Source of the DNA: an uncultured Acidovorax sp.
Lineage (GTDB): Bacteria > Pseudomonadota > Gammaproteobacteria > Burkholderiales > Burkholderiaceae_C
Direction of reading: 5' to 3'
Length of the DNA stretch: 64,000 nt
Assembly: GCA_913774625.1 (NCBI GenBank)
Contig: CAJYHL010000061.1
Location: 35,106 to 99,105 of the forward strand
A program made the translations under genes and the position numbers. Below are positions 26,390-34,288 of this stretch, piece after piece; the stretch's first letter is position 1; each line of letters starts with the position of its first letter. The notes under the pieces were generated by a model, which saw nothing but the letters and a program-made list of their open reading frames with translations, made no database searches and was not told where the DNA came from.

Positions 26390-27424
26390 ATGCTCGTCTA
26401 TATCGCCAAACGCCTGCTGCTCATGCTGCCCACCCTGTTGGGCGTGCTCCTGCTTACCTTCGTGGTGATCCAGTTCGTGCCGGGCGGCCCGGTGGAGCAG
26501 TACCTGGCCGAGGCGCGCACTGCGGCAGGCAAGGGCGGGGGGCTCGAATCGGGCGGCATGAGCTACCGCGGCGACCAGGGCGTGGACCCGAAGCGGCTGG
26601 CGCAGATCAAGGCCCTCTACGGATTCGACAAGCCGGCGCCCGAGCGCTTCTGGCAGATGCTGGGCCAGTTCGCCCGCTTCGATCTGGGCCGCAGCTTCTT
26701 CCAGAACAAGAGCGTGTGGGAGCTGGTCAAGGAAAAGCTGCCCGTCTCCATCAGCCTCGGCCTCTGGACCTTCTTCATCAGCTATCTGGTAGCCGTGCCG
26801 CTGGGCGTGGCCAAGGCGGTGCGCGCCGGCTCGCGCTTCGATTTGGTGACCACGCTGATCATCCTGGTGGGCTATGCCATTCCGGGCTTCGTGCTGGGCG
26901 TGGCGTTGCTGGTCATCTTCGGCGGCCAGCTGCAGTGGTTCCCGCTGCGCGGGCTGACCTCGTCCAACTGGGACCAGCTGGGCTGGGGCGCGCGCATCGC
27001 GGATTACCTCTGGCACATCACGCTGCCCGTGACGGCCATGGTGGCGGGCAGCTTCGCGGTGACGGCCATGCTGACCAAGAACGCCTTCCTGGAGGAGATC
27101 CGCAAGCAGTACGTGCTGACGGCGCGGGCCAAGGGGCTTTCCGAGCGGCAGGTACTCTGGAAGCACGTCTTCCGCAATGCGCTGATTCCCATCGTCACAG
27201 GCTTTCCGGCGGCCTTCATCGGCGCCTTCTTCACGGGCTCGCTGCTGATCGAGACGCTGTTCTCGCTCGACGGCCTGGGCCTCTTGAGCTATGAGAGCGT
27301 GATCCGCCGCGACTACCCCGTGGTGCTGGGCACGCTCTACCTCTTCACGTTGATCGGGCTCTTCACCAAGCTCGTGAGCGACCTGTGCTACGTGTGGGTG
27401 GACCCGCGCGTGAAGTTCGACTGA
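26390..27424 (+). CDS. yejB: Peptide ABC transporter permease YejB
   Basis: A 344-residue inner-membrane permease of the DppB/OppB type, with six predicted membrane segments: helix 1 at MLVYIAKRLLLMLPTLLGVL, then a large periplasmic loop (about 35-110) with FDLGRSFFQNKSVWELV, as usual for this subfamily. The coupling loop YVLTARAKGLSERQVLWKHV and the block NALIPIVTGFPAAFIGAFF are well conserved. It ends 7 bases before yejE, with which it forms the channel. Confidence 0.94.
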   Translation: MLVYIAKRLLLMLPTLLGVLLLTFVVIQFVPGGPVEQYLAEARTAAGKGGGLESGGMSYRGDQGVDPKRLAQIKALYGFDKPAPERFWQMLGQFARFDLGRSFFQNKSVWELVKEKLPVSISLGLWTFFISYLVAVPLGVAKAVRAGSRFDLVTTLIILVGYAIPGFVLGVALLVIFGGQLQWFPLRGLTSSNWDQLGWGARIADYLWHITLPVTAMVAGSFAVTAMLTKNAFLEEIRKQYVLTARAKGLSERQVLWKHVFRNALIPIVTGFPAAFIGAFFTGSLLIETLFSLDGLGLLSYESVIRRDYPVVLGTLYLFTLIGLFTKLVSDLCYVWVDPRVKFD

Positions 27425-27431
27425 TCCGCCC

Positions 27432-28523
27432 ATGAACGCGTCGATGCCGCCGCCGTCCTCCGTCCCCGCCGCGCCCGCTGCCGCTCCCCTTGCAGCGCCC
27501 GCACCCTCGCTGTCGCCCTCGCGCCGGGCCTGGCTGCGCTTCAAGCGCAACCGGCTGGGCTTCTGGAGCCTCGTCGTCTTCTGCGTGCTGGTCGCCATCA
27601 GCCTGGGGGCGGAGCTGGTCAGCAACGACCGGCCGCTCATCGTGCGCTACGAAGGGCAGACCTATTTCCCGATCTTCAAGACCTACCCCGAAACCACCTT
27701 CGGCGGCGACTTCGACACGCCCACCGACTACCTGGACCCCTACATCCAGGAGCGGCTGCGCGCGGGCAGCAACTGGGCGCTCTACACCCTCAACCCCTAC
27801 GGCCCGGGCACCATCAACTACTTCGCTAAGTCGCCCAACCCGTCGGCGCCGACGGCCGACAACTGGCTGGGCACGGACGACCGGGGCCGCGACATGGTGG
27901 CGCAGCTGCTCTACGGCTTCCGCGTCAGCGTGCTGTTCGGCCTGGCGCTCACCGTCACCGGCACCGTGCTGGGGCTGCTCACGGGCGCCATCCAGGGCTT
28001 CTTCGGCGGCCGGACCGACCTGGCCTTCCAGCGCTTCATCGAGATCTGGAGCTCCATGCCCGAGCTCTACCTGCTCATCATCTTCAGCGCGCTGTTCTCG
28101 CCCAGCCTCTCGCTGCTGCTCATCCTGCTGAGCCTCTTCGGCTGGATGGGCCTGTCGGACTACGTGCGCGCCGAATTCCTGCGCAACCGCCAGCTCGACT
28201 ACGTGAAGGCCGCGCGCGCCCTGGGCGTGCCCAACCGGCAGATCATCTGGCGCCACATTCTGCCCAACAGCCTGACGCCGGTGGTCACCTTCCTGCCCTT
28301 CCGCATGAGCGCGGCCATCCTCTCGCTCACCTCGCTGGATTTCCTGGGCTTAGGGGTTCCGGCCGGCACGCCCAGCCTGGGCGAGCTGCTGAGCCAGGGC
28401 AAGAACAACATCGACGCCTGGTGGATCTCGCTGAGCACCTTCGGCGTACTGGTCGGCACGCTGCTGCTGCTCACCTTCATGGGCGATGCGCTGCGCGATG
28501 CCCTCGACCCAAGGAAACAGTGA
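27432..28523 (+). CDS. yejE: Peptide ABC transporter permease YejE
   Basis: A 363-residue DppC-type permease. After an Ala/Pro-rich cytoplasmic tail (about 1-30) come helix 1 (LGFWSLVVFCVLVAISLGAE) and a characteristic large periplasmic segment (about 55-140: YEGQTYFPIFKTYPETTFGG) that marks YejE among such permeases. The channel domain shows LGTDDRGRDMVAQLLYG and the coupling loop DYVKAARALGVPNRQIIWRH. It follows yejB by 7 bases; the next gene, yejF, is 163 bases away behind a repeat element. Confidence 0.94.
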   Translation: MNASMPPPSSVPAAPAAAPLAAPAPSLSPSRRAWLRFKRNRLGFWSLVVFCVLVAISLGAELVSNDRPLIVRYEGQTYFPIFKTYPETTFGGDFDTPTDYLDPYIQERLRAGSNWALYTLNPYGPGTINYFAKSPNPSAPTADNWLGTDDRGRDMVAQLLYGFRVSVLFGLALTVTGTVLGLLTGAIQGFFGGRTDLAFQRFIEIWSSMPELYLLIIFSALFSPSLSLLLILLSLFGWMGLSDYVRAEFLRNRQLDYVKAARALGVPNRQIIWRHILPNSLTPVVTFLPFRMSAAILSLTSLDFLGLGVPAGTPSLGELLSQGKNNIDAWWISLSTFGVLVGTLLLLTFMGDALRDALDPRKQ

Positions 28524-28627
28524 TCACCCCCCTGAGTCGCTACGCGCCTTCCCCCCTCTCTCGGCTTCGCCGGGAGGGGGGACACCGCCAGCGCGGCGGG
28601 ACGGCCCTTGCGCGGCGGTCGCTGGCC
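28524..28627 (+). repeat. Intergenic repeat element (yejE-yejF copy)
   Basis: It starts immediately after the yejE stop: CCCCCCTGAGTCGCTACGCG, then a C-rich/G-rich hairpin around CTCTCGGCTTCGCCGGGAG, then GACACCGCCAGCGCGGCGGG and TTGCGCGGCGGTCGCTGGCC. The last 60 bases are nearly identical to those of the copy at 46379-46487, although the genes are unrelated. The rest of the gap (28628-28686) has no recognisable feature. Confidence 0.88.
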
Positions 28628-28686
28628 GATGCCGCGCCACGCCGCCACGCCTTGGCCCAAGCTTGGCCGCATAAAACCGTTCAACC

Positions 28687-30324
28687 ATGAGCATCGTCGT
28701 ACCTTCCTCTTCGTCCTTCGATGCACCCTTGCTGCGCGTGCAGGACCTGCGCGTGCGCTTCGGCGCGAAGGAGGTCGTGCATGGCGTGAGCTTTCACATC
28801 GGCGCGGGCGAGAAGCTGGCGCTGGTGGGCGAATCGGGCTCGGGCAAGACCATCACCGCGCTGTCGCTGCTGCGGCTGGCGGGCGAGGCCGAGGTCGGCG
28901 GCCAGGCCCTGATGGGCGGGCGCGACCTGCTGGCGCTCACGGAGCGCGAACTGCGCGGCGTGCGCGGCGGCGACATCGCCATGGTGTTCCAGGAGCCCAT
29001 GACGGCGCTCAACCCCTTGATGGCCGTGGGCGACCAGGTCGCCGAGGTGCTGGAGCTGAAGCAGGCGCTGACCCGCGCACAGGCAGCGCAGTCAGCTATT
29101 GAGTTGATAGCGAGCACCGGCATCCCGGAGCCCGCCCGCCGGGCCCGCGCCTTTCCGCACCAGCTCTCGGGCGGCCAGCGCCAGCGCGCCATGATCGCCA
29201 TGGCTCTCGCCAGCCGGCCGCGCCTGCTGCTGGCCGACGAGCCCACCACCGCGCTGGACGTGACGCTGCGCGGGCAGATCCTCGATCTGCTTTCCGACCT
29301 GCAGCGGCAGACCGGCATGGCCGTGCTGATGATCACGCACGACCTGAACCTGGTGCGCCGCTTCGCCGACCGCGTGGCCGTGATGGAGCACGGCCGGCTG
29401 GTGGAAGAGGGCGCCGTGGCCGGGGTGTTCGATGCGCCGCGACATGCCTACACCCAGCGCCTGATCGGCAGCGTGCCGGTGCGCGATGTCGAAGAAGCCC
29501 CCCCACCCGCCGGTGCCGTGCCCGCCGCCGAGGCCCAGGGCCTGCGCGTGGCCTACGCCACGCCGCTGCCGGGCCTGCGGGGCTGGTTTCGGCGCGGCGA
29601 GTTCGTGGCGGTCGAGGGGGCCGACTTCTGCCTCGCCCCCGGCCGCACCTTGGGCGTGGTGGGCGAATCCGGCTCTGGCAAGTCCACGCTGGCGCAGGCG
29701 CTGCTCGGCCTCTTGCCTCACCAGGGGCGCCTGGCCATCGCCGGGCAGGGCTGGCAGTTGCCCGCGCAGCGCAATACGCCGGCCAACCAGGCGCTGCGCC
29801 GGCGCGTGCAGGTGGTGTTCCAGGACCCGTTCTCTTCGCTGTCGCCGCGCCTCACGGTGGAGGAGATCGTGGGCGAGGGCCTGCACGTCCACGAGCCCGG
29901 CCTGGCGTTGCCCGAGCGCCACGCCCGCGTGCAGCAGGCGCTGGCCGATGTGGGCCTGTCCGAGATGCAGTTCCCCGGCCTGCTGGCGCGCTATCCGCAC
30001 GAATTCTCGGGCGGCCAGCGCCAGCGGCTGGCCATCGCCCGCGCCCTCATCGTGCAGCCGCAGCTGCTGGTGCTGGACGAGCCCACCAGCGCGCTCGACG
30101 TCACCATCCAGCAGCAGGTGCTGGCGCTGCTGCAGCGGCTGCAGAAGGAGCGCGGCCTCTCCTACCTGCTCATCACGCACGATGTGGCCGTCATCCGGGC
30201 CATGGCCCACGAGGTGCTGGTGATGAAGGATGGCAAGGTGGTGGAAACCGGCCTGGTGGCGCAGGTGCTGGATGCGCCGCAGCATCCCTACACGCGCAAG
30301 CTGGTGACGGCCGCTGGACTTTGA
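28687..30324 (+). CDS. yejF: Peptide ABC transporter ATPase YejF (two ABC domains)
   Basis: A 545-residue protein with two fused ATP-binding domains. Walker A motifs are GESGSGKT (first domain) and GESGSGKS (second); both have the LSGGQRQR or FSGGQRQR signature and Walker B LLLADEPTTALD / LLVLDEPTSALD. Double-ABC architecture is standard for YejF. It energises YejBE for peptide import. An AT-rich patch at 29093-29111, encoding SAIELIAS between the Q-loop region and the signature of domain 1, resembles a family repeat and may be a small in-frame insertion. Confidence 0.95.
   Translation: MSIVVPSSSSFDAPLLRVQDLRVRFGAKEVVHGVSFHIGAGEKLALVGESGSGKTITALSLLRLAGEAEVGGQALMGGRDLLALTERELRGVRGGDIAMVFQEPMTALNPLMAVGDQVAEVLELKQALTRAQAAQSAIELIASTGIPEPARRARAFPHQLSGGQRQRAMIAMALASRPRLLLADEPTTALDVTLRGQILDLLSDLQRQTGMAVLMITHDLNLVRRFADRVAVMEHGRLVEEGAVAGVFDAPRHAYTQRLIGSVPVRDVEEAPPPAGAVPAAEAQGLRVAYATPLPGLRGWFRRGEFVAVEGADFCLAPGRTLGVVGESGSGKSTLAQALLGLLPHQGRLAIAGQGWQLPAQRNTPANQALRRRVQVVFQDPFSSLSPRLTVEEIVGEGLHVHEPGLALPERHARVQQALADVGLSEMQFPGLLARYPHEFSGGQRQRLAIARALIVQPQLLVLDEPTSALDVTIQQQVLALLQRLQKERGLSYLLITHDVAVIRAMAHEVLVMKDGKVVETGLVAQVLDAPQHPYTRKLVTAAGL
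29093..29111 (+). repeat. 19-bp repeat-like patch inside yejF
   Basis: CAGCTATTGAGTTGATAGC agrees at 16 of 19 positions with CAGCTATTGTTTTTATAGC at 48146-48164, which is part of an intergenic hairpin element. It is AT-rich in a GC-rich gene and stays in frame. Confidence 0.5.
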
Positions 30325-30396
30325 GTGATCGATCGAGTCGGCACCTTTGAACTTGCACCGGCCGTTCGGGCCGAGCCTGCCTAAGCCTTGCGGGGC

Positions 30397-30424
30397 GCTT
30401 CGATCTGCATGAACAGATCGAAGC
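30397..30424 (+). other. Perfect 11-bp hairpin after yejF
   Basis: GCTTCGATCTG (30397-30407) and CAGATCGAAGC (30414-30424) are perfect inverted repeats with a 6-base loop, 73 bases after the yejF stop. The T tract is poor on either strand, so it may end or stabilise the yej transcript without being a classical terminator. Confidence 0.55.
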
Positions 30425-30477
30425 ACTTTGACGCCGGCTCGATAAGCCAAGTCAGTGAGTGGGTGGCGCGGCGGCGC

Positions 30478-30855
30478 TCAGGCGAAGGTATCGACGTTGG
30501 CGCCCAGGCCGTTCACGGCGCTGCCGCGCTGCTTGTCGGCCTGGCCGTTCTTCGCGGCCGGGGGCGGGGTGGAGGCATCCGCATTGTCCCTTTGGCTCTC
30601 TATCTGCTCCTGCTGCTTTTGCCGCTGGATGGCGGCGATCTGCGCCTGCACGGCCTGGATCTGCGCCTGCAAAAGGCGGGTCTTCTGCTCGCGCGCCTTG
30701 GCGTTCAGGCTGGTGTCGCTGCTGGTTTCCTTCAACTGGTCCGTCAGGTCGCGCAGCTGCTTTTGCAGCGCGGCGGTGTCGTCCGAGCCGCCGGAGGCAG
30801 CAGGCTTGGACGCCGGGGTGACGGCAGCGGCAGAGGAATTGCGGGATATTTGCAT
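30478..30855 (-). CDS. FlxA-like small coiled-coil protein
   Basis: A 125-residue protein with an Ala/Ser-rich N-terminus (ISRNSSAAAVTPASKPAASG), a central coiled coil (about 38-95: LQKQLRDLTDQLKETSSD, LLQAQIQAVQAQIAAIQRQK) and a polar tail. This layout matches the FlxA-like family, whose founding member is a flagellar-regulated gene of unknown function. No signal peptide. It is convergent with yejF and divergent from the dehalogenase gene; no flagellar gene is nearby. The start at 30855 fits the family N-terminus MQIS. Confidence 0.7.
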   Translation of the reverse strand: MQISRNSSAAAVTPASKPAASGGSDDTAALQKQLRDLTDQLKETSSDTSLNAKAREQKTRLLQAQIQAVQAQIAAIQRQKQQEQIESQRDNADASTPPPAAKNGQADKQRGSAVNGLGANVDTFA

Positions 30856-30965
30856 GCCAGCATTATCGGCAGCCTGGGGCACGAATGAAGCCAGCCGCGC
30901 CACCCGGAGCCGAGTGGCAATATCCGTGTGACGTCCCGCCTGCATCGCATCATCCAAGGAGACCC

Positions 30966-31892
30966 ATGTCCGCCCCTCACGACGCCCTGTTTCCCGGCTT
31001 CGCCCTTCACGACATTCCTGTCGCCCCCGGCCTGCGCATCCACGCTGCCGTGGGCGGCAGCGGCCCGGCGCTGCTGGTGCTGCACGGCCACCCGCAGACC
31101 CATGCCATCTGGCACAAGGTGGCGCCCACGCTGGCGCGTCACTTCACGCTGGTGCTGGCCGACCTGCGCGGCTACGGAGATTCGTCCAAGCCGGAGGGCG
31201 AGGCGGAACATGCCAACTACAGCAAGCGCACCATGGCCGCCGACATGCTGGCCGTGATGCGGCATCTGGGCCACGAGCGCTTCGCCGTGCTGGCGCACGA
31301 CCGGGGGGCGCGCGTGGCGCACCGCCTGGCGGCCGACCATCCCCGGGTCGTGCGCCGCCTGGCGCTGCTGGACATCGCGCCCACCCTGGCCATGTACGAG
31401 CAGACCGACGAAGCCTTCGCACGCGCCTACTGGCACTGGTTCTTCCTGATCCAGCGCCGTCCGCTGCCCGAGCGGCTGCTCGAAGCCGACCCCGCCGCCT
31501 ATCTGCGCGACGTGATGGGCGGGCGCAGCGCGGGGCTGGCGCCCTTCGACCCCCGGGCCATGGCCGAATACGTGCGCTGCCTCTCGCAGCCCGGCGCGGC
31601 CCACAGCCTGTGCGAGGACTACCGCGCCGCCGCCGGCATTGATCTGGAACATGACCGCGCCGACCGCGATGCGGGCCGCCGCCTGGGCATGCCGCTGATG
31701 GTGCTGTGGGGGCGGGACGGCGTGATCCAGCGCTGCTTCGACGCCCTGGCCGAATGGCGCCGCGTGGCGGACGATGTGCGGGGCGAGGCGCTGCCCTGCG
31801 GCCATTACGTGCCCGAGGAGGCCCCCGACGCCTTGCTGGCGGCGGTGCTGCCTTTCCTGCTGGAGGGTGCAGAAGGCGCGCCGGCAGCATGA
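30966..31892 (+). CDS. Haloacetate (fluoroacetate) dehalogenase homologue
   Basis: A 308-residue alpha/beta hydrolase. The nucleophile elbow is HDRGARVAHR with D112 rather than serine, as in haloacetate dehalogenases. The other residues known from fluoroacetate dehalogenase are present: R113 and R116 for the carboxylate, acid D136, halide pocket H157, W158 and Y219, and catalytic H280 (CGHYVPEEAP). The DLRGYGDSSKP block is also typical. The predicted reaction is hydrolysis of haloacetate to glycolate and halide (EC 3.8.1.3); whether it acts on C-F or only C-Cl bonds cannot be told. AAGGAG precedes the ATG. No transporter or regulator is adjacent. Confidence 0.85.
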   Translation: MSAPHDALFPGFALHDIPVAPGLRIHAAVGGSGPALLVLHGHPQTHAIWHKVAPTLARHFTLVLADLRGYGDSSKPEGEAEHANYSKRTMAADMLAVMRHLGHERFAVLAHDRGARVAHRLAADHPRVVRRLALLDIAPTLAMYEQTDEAFARAYWHWFFLIQRRPLPERLLEADPAAYLRDVMGGRSAGLAPFDPRAMAEYVRCLSQPGAAHSLCEDYRAAAGIDLEHDRADRDAGRRLGMPLMVLWGRDGVIQRCFDALAEWRRVADDVRGEALPCGHYVPEEAPDALLAAVLPFLLEGAEGAPAA

Positions 31893-31931
31893 AAAAAGCG
31901 CGCTGCCCTTGATCCACAAGGGCAGCGCGCT
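31892..31931 (-). terminator. Strong terminator of phoX
   Basis: A 15-bp perfect stem (AGCGCGCTGCCCTTG with CAAGGGCAGCGCGCT, 5-base loop) is followed on the minus strand by TTTTTT, which touches the dehalogenase stop codon. It lies 63 bases beyond the phoX stop. Confidence 0.93.
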
Positions 31932-31994
31932 CTGCTTTCCATAGCGCTTGGCCGGCCAACCGCCCGGCCGGCCGGCCGGTCAGCCTGGTCTTCT

Positions 31995-34076
31995 TCAGAC
32001 GCCGATGGCGCCGCCATCCTTGCGCTGGATGACCACGGTGGAGGAGCGCGGGCGTACCTTGCCCGTGGGCGCGGCGGTGGCGTCCTCGGTGTCGTAGGCG
32101 GGCCAGTTCACCGGGTGCTGCACGTTCAGGAACACGGACTTGTAGTCGGGCGTGAACGCGAAGCCGGTGATCTCGGCCTCGTTGGGGCCCACGAAGAAGC
32201 GGCGCAGTTCGCCCTGGTTGCCGCCGTTGATGACCGGGCCGCTGGCCGGCGTGGCGCCCATGGCGGGCGGGATCACCGCCAGCATCTGGTCGTTGACGGA
32301 CTTGGCCACGGCGTTGTTGCGGCCGCCATCGATGCCGTTGTCGGTCTGCACCCACAGGATGCCGCGGCTGTCGAAGCACAGGCCGTCGGGGCTGGCCAGC
32401 TGGTTGAGCGACGTCAGGCCCGAGCGGTTGGTGTCGGCATCGGCGCCGGCTTCGGAGCCATAGACGAAGATCTCCCACTGGAAGACGTTGCTGTCCGGCT
32501 GGTCACGCCAACGCACGATGTGGCCGTTGACGTTGTTCAGGCGCGGGTTGGCCGGGTTGGTGCCGCGCGCGGCGTTGCGCGAGGTGTTGTTGGTGAGCGT
32601 GACGTACACCTCGCCGTTGGTGGGGTGGGCGGCGGTCCACTCGGGGCGGTCCATGGGCGTGGCGCCCACGAAGTCGGCGGCGCCGCGCGTGTTCAGCAGG
32701 ATCTGGTCGATGCTGCCGAACTCTTCCTTCAGCGTGCGGCCGGCGGCGTTCTTCGTGCCCTCGGCCAGCGCCAGCCATTCGCCCTTGCCGCTGGCGTCGA
32801 AGCGCGCCACGTACAGTGTGCCTTGGTCCAGGTACTTGGCGCCCACGGCCAGGCGGTCGGTGCGGTCGGCGTCCTTGGGGTCCCACACGGCGGTGGAGAC
32901 GAACTTGTAGAGGTACTCGAAACGAGAGTCGTCGCCGCTGTAGAACGACAGCGGCTTGCCGGCCACGGGCGTGGCGTAGGCCGAGCCTTCGTGGGCGAAG
33001 CGGCCCATGGCCGTGCGCTTGGTGGCGATGCTGCTGGGGTCGTAGGGGTCGATCTCCACCAGGTAGCCGAAGCCGTTGGCCTCGTTGCGCCAGTCCTGCG
33101 TGGCGTCGGCGCCCCTGGGCGTGACGTTGAAGCGGGCGAACTCGCCCAGTTGCTCGCTGGCGTCGCCGGCGGCCGTCTCCCACAGGTAGCGGCCCTTGGC
33201 GGCCTGGATGCCCACGCGCTTCTGGTCGCGCGTCTGCGTGCCTGTGTTGACGAAGCAGGCGGCCCAGTTCTCTTCGGCCGTGATGTAGGTGCCCCAGGGC
33301 GTGAAGCCGTTGCCGCAGTTGTTGTTGGTGCCGCGCGTCTGCGTGCCGTTGGGCGAGAAGGGCGTGCGCACCGAGGCCGTGCCGCCCACCGGGCCTGCCA
33401 GCGCCATCGGCGTGGCGGCGGTGAAGCGGCGGTTGTAGCGGGAGTTCTTCACGATGGACCAGCGGCCGGACTGCAGGCGGATGTGCAGGATGGACACGCC
33501 GTGGGCGTTGATCTCCTTGCGCACCTCTTCGGCCGGGCGCTTGCCGTTCACCTGCGTGGGGCCGGCCGGGTGCAGCGCGTTCTCGTCGATGTATTCGTGG
33601 TTGACGGCGAGCAGCCCTTCGGTGGACGAGCCCTGCAGCGGAAAGTAGTGCATGCCGTCGTGGTGCATGCCGGTGGAGTGCAGCAGGTCGTTGGAGGTGT
33701 TGTTGCCGTCGCGGCTCCAGGGCTGGGCGATGTCGTCGAAGGGCGTGCCCCAGGCGCCGAGCACCTGGGCGACGTAGCCGGCCGGCACCACGCAGCCGTC
33801 GGTCATCGAGGCGGGCAGCGACTGGAAGCCCAGCGCCAGCTTGGGCGCCTCGGGCGCGGTGCCGGCACCGCCACCGCCCGTGCCGGGCTGTGCGGCAGGG
33901 CTGCTGTCGCTGCCGCCGCCGCAGGCGCTCAGGGCGCCGCCGGCCATGGCGGCGAGAGCCGCGCCCAGGCTGCCGCGGGCCAGCGTGCGGCGCGAGAGGG
34001 ACTTTTCCAGGATGGCGCTGAAGGGCTCGTTGGCGCTGGCGTTGCGGACGGCGGAATCGGAGGTGGACTTGCTCAT
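31995..34076 (-). CDS. phoX: PhoX-family alkaline phosphatase, Tat-exported
   Basis: A 693-residue PhoX-type protein (calcium/iron-dependent phosphatases, unrelated to PhoA). The signal contains SLSRRTLARG (R29-R30, twin-arginine) and then LSACGGGS, a lipobox-like sequence at C52, so it may be a Tat-exported lipoprotein. Mature blocks DDIAQPWSRDGNN, LLAVNHEYIDENALHP, YITAEENWAACFVNTG and ASPDGLCFDSRGILWVQTDN are those of DUF839/PhoX. The start at 34076 is preceded by AGAAGG. It would release phosphate from organic esters. A perfect palindrome in its upstream gap is a candidate operator; no full Pho box was found. Confidence 0.92.
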   Translation of the reverse strand: MSKSTSDSAVRNASANEPFSAILEKSLSRRTLARGSLGAALAAMAGGALSACGGGSDSSPAAQPGTGGGGAGTAPEAPKLALGFQSLPASMTDGCVVPAGYVAQVLGAWGTPFDDIAQPWSRDGNNTSNDLLHSTGMHHDGMHYFPLQGSSTEGLLAVNHEYIDENALHPAGPTQVNGKRPAEEVRKEINAHGVSILHIRLQSGRWSIVKNSRYNRRFTAATPMALAGPVGGTASVRTPFSPNGTQTRGTNNNCGNGFTPWGTYITAEENWAACFVNTGTQTRDQKRVGIQAAKGRYLWETAAGDASEQLGEFARFNVTPRGADATQDWRNEANGFGYLVEIDPYDPSSIATKRTAMGRFAHEGSAYATPVAGKPLSFYSGDDSRFEYLYKFVSTAVWDPKDADRTDRLAVGAKYLDQGTLYVARFDASGKGEWLALAEGTKNAAGRTLKEEFGSIDQILLNTRGAADFVGATPMDRPEWTAAHPTNGEVYVTLTNNTSRNAARGTNPANPRLNNVNGHIVRWRDQPDSNVFQWEIFVYGSEAGADADTNRSGLTSLNQLASPDGLCFDSRGILWVQTDNGIDGGRNNAVAKSVNDQMLAVIPPAMGATPASGPVINGGNQGELRRFFVGPNEAEITGFAFTPDYKSVFLNVQHPVNWPAYDTEDATAAPTGKVRPRSSTVVIQRKDGGAIGV

Positions 34077-34191
34077 GGGGCCTTCTAGGGTGATTGCGAA
34101 GCGGAAAAAGAGGCCGCTCGAGGCCCGGCAGGAACTGCCCGGCACGGCGCGGCGAAGGGTTGCGAACGCCGCGCAGTCTAGAAATCGGGCG

Positions 34192-34209
34192 ATGACAAAA
34201 AGGTGTCAT
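34192..34209 (-). promoter_or_regulatory. Palindrome upstream of phoX
   Basis: ATGACA-N6-TGTCAT is a perfect inverted repeat 116 bases before the phoX start, in the 212-base gap to the LysR gene. TGTCAT equals the core of a PhoB half-site, but PhoB sites are direct repeats with 11-base spacing, so this is not a normal Pho box. Confidence 0.35.
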
Positions 34210-34288
34210 ATGCCCCTGATCCACGTGCCGCTTTTACGCCCGGAAAAAGGCCTGGCGGATGTGCTCTCCGGGTGCTGGGTTCAGGCGC

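Noticed and set aside
32115-34088. Plus-strand open frame of about 650 codons opposite phoX
   Set aside because: It is fully antisense to phoX, which has unmistakable family blocks and a Tat signal; the antisense product is a Gly/Ala/Val/His-rich shadow.
34192-34209. A canonical Pho box upstream of phoX
   Set aside because: Two direct CTGTCAT-like repeats with 11-base spacing are needed. Only an inverted pair is present, so it is listed as a palindrome of unknown function.
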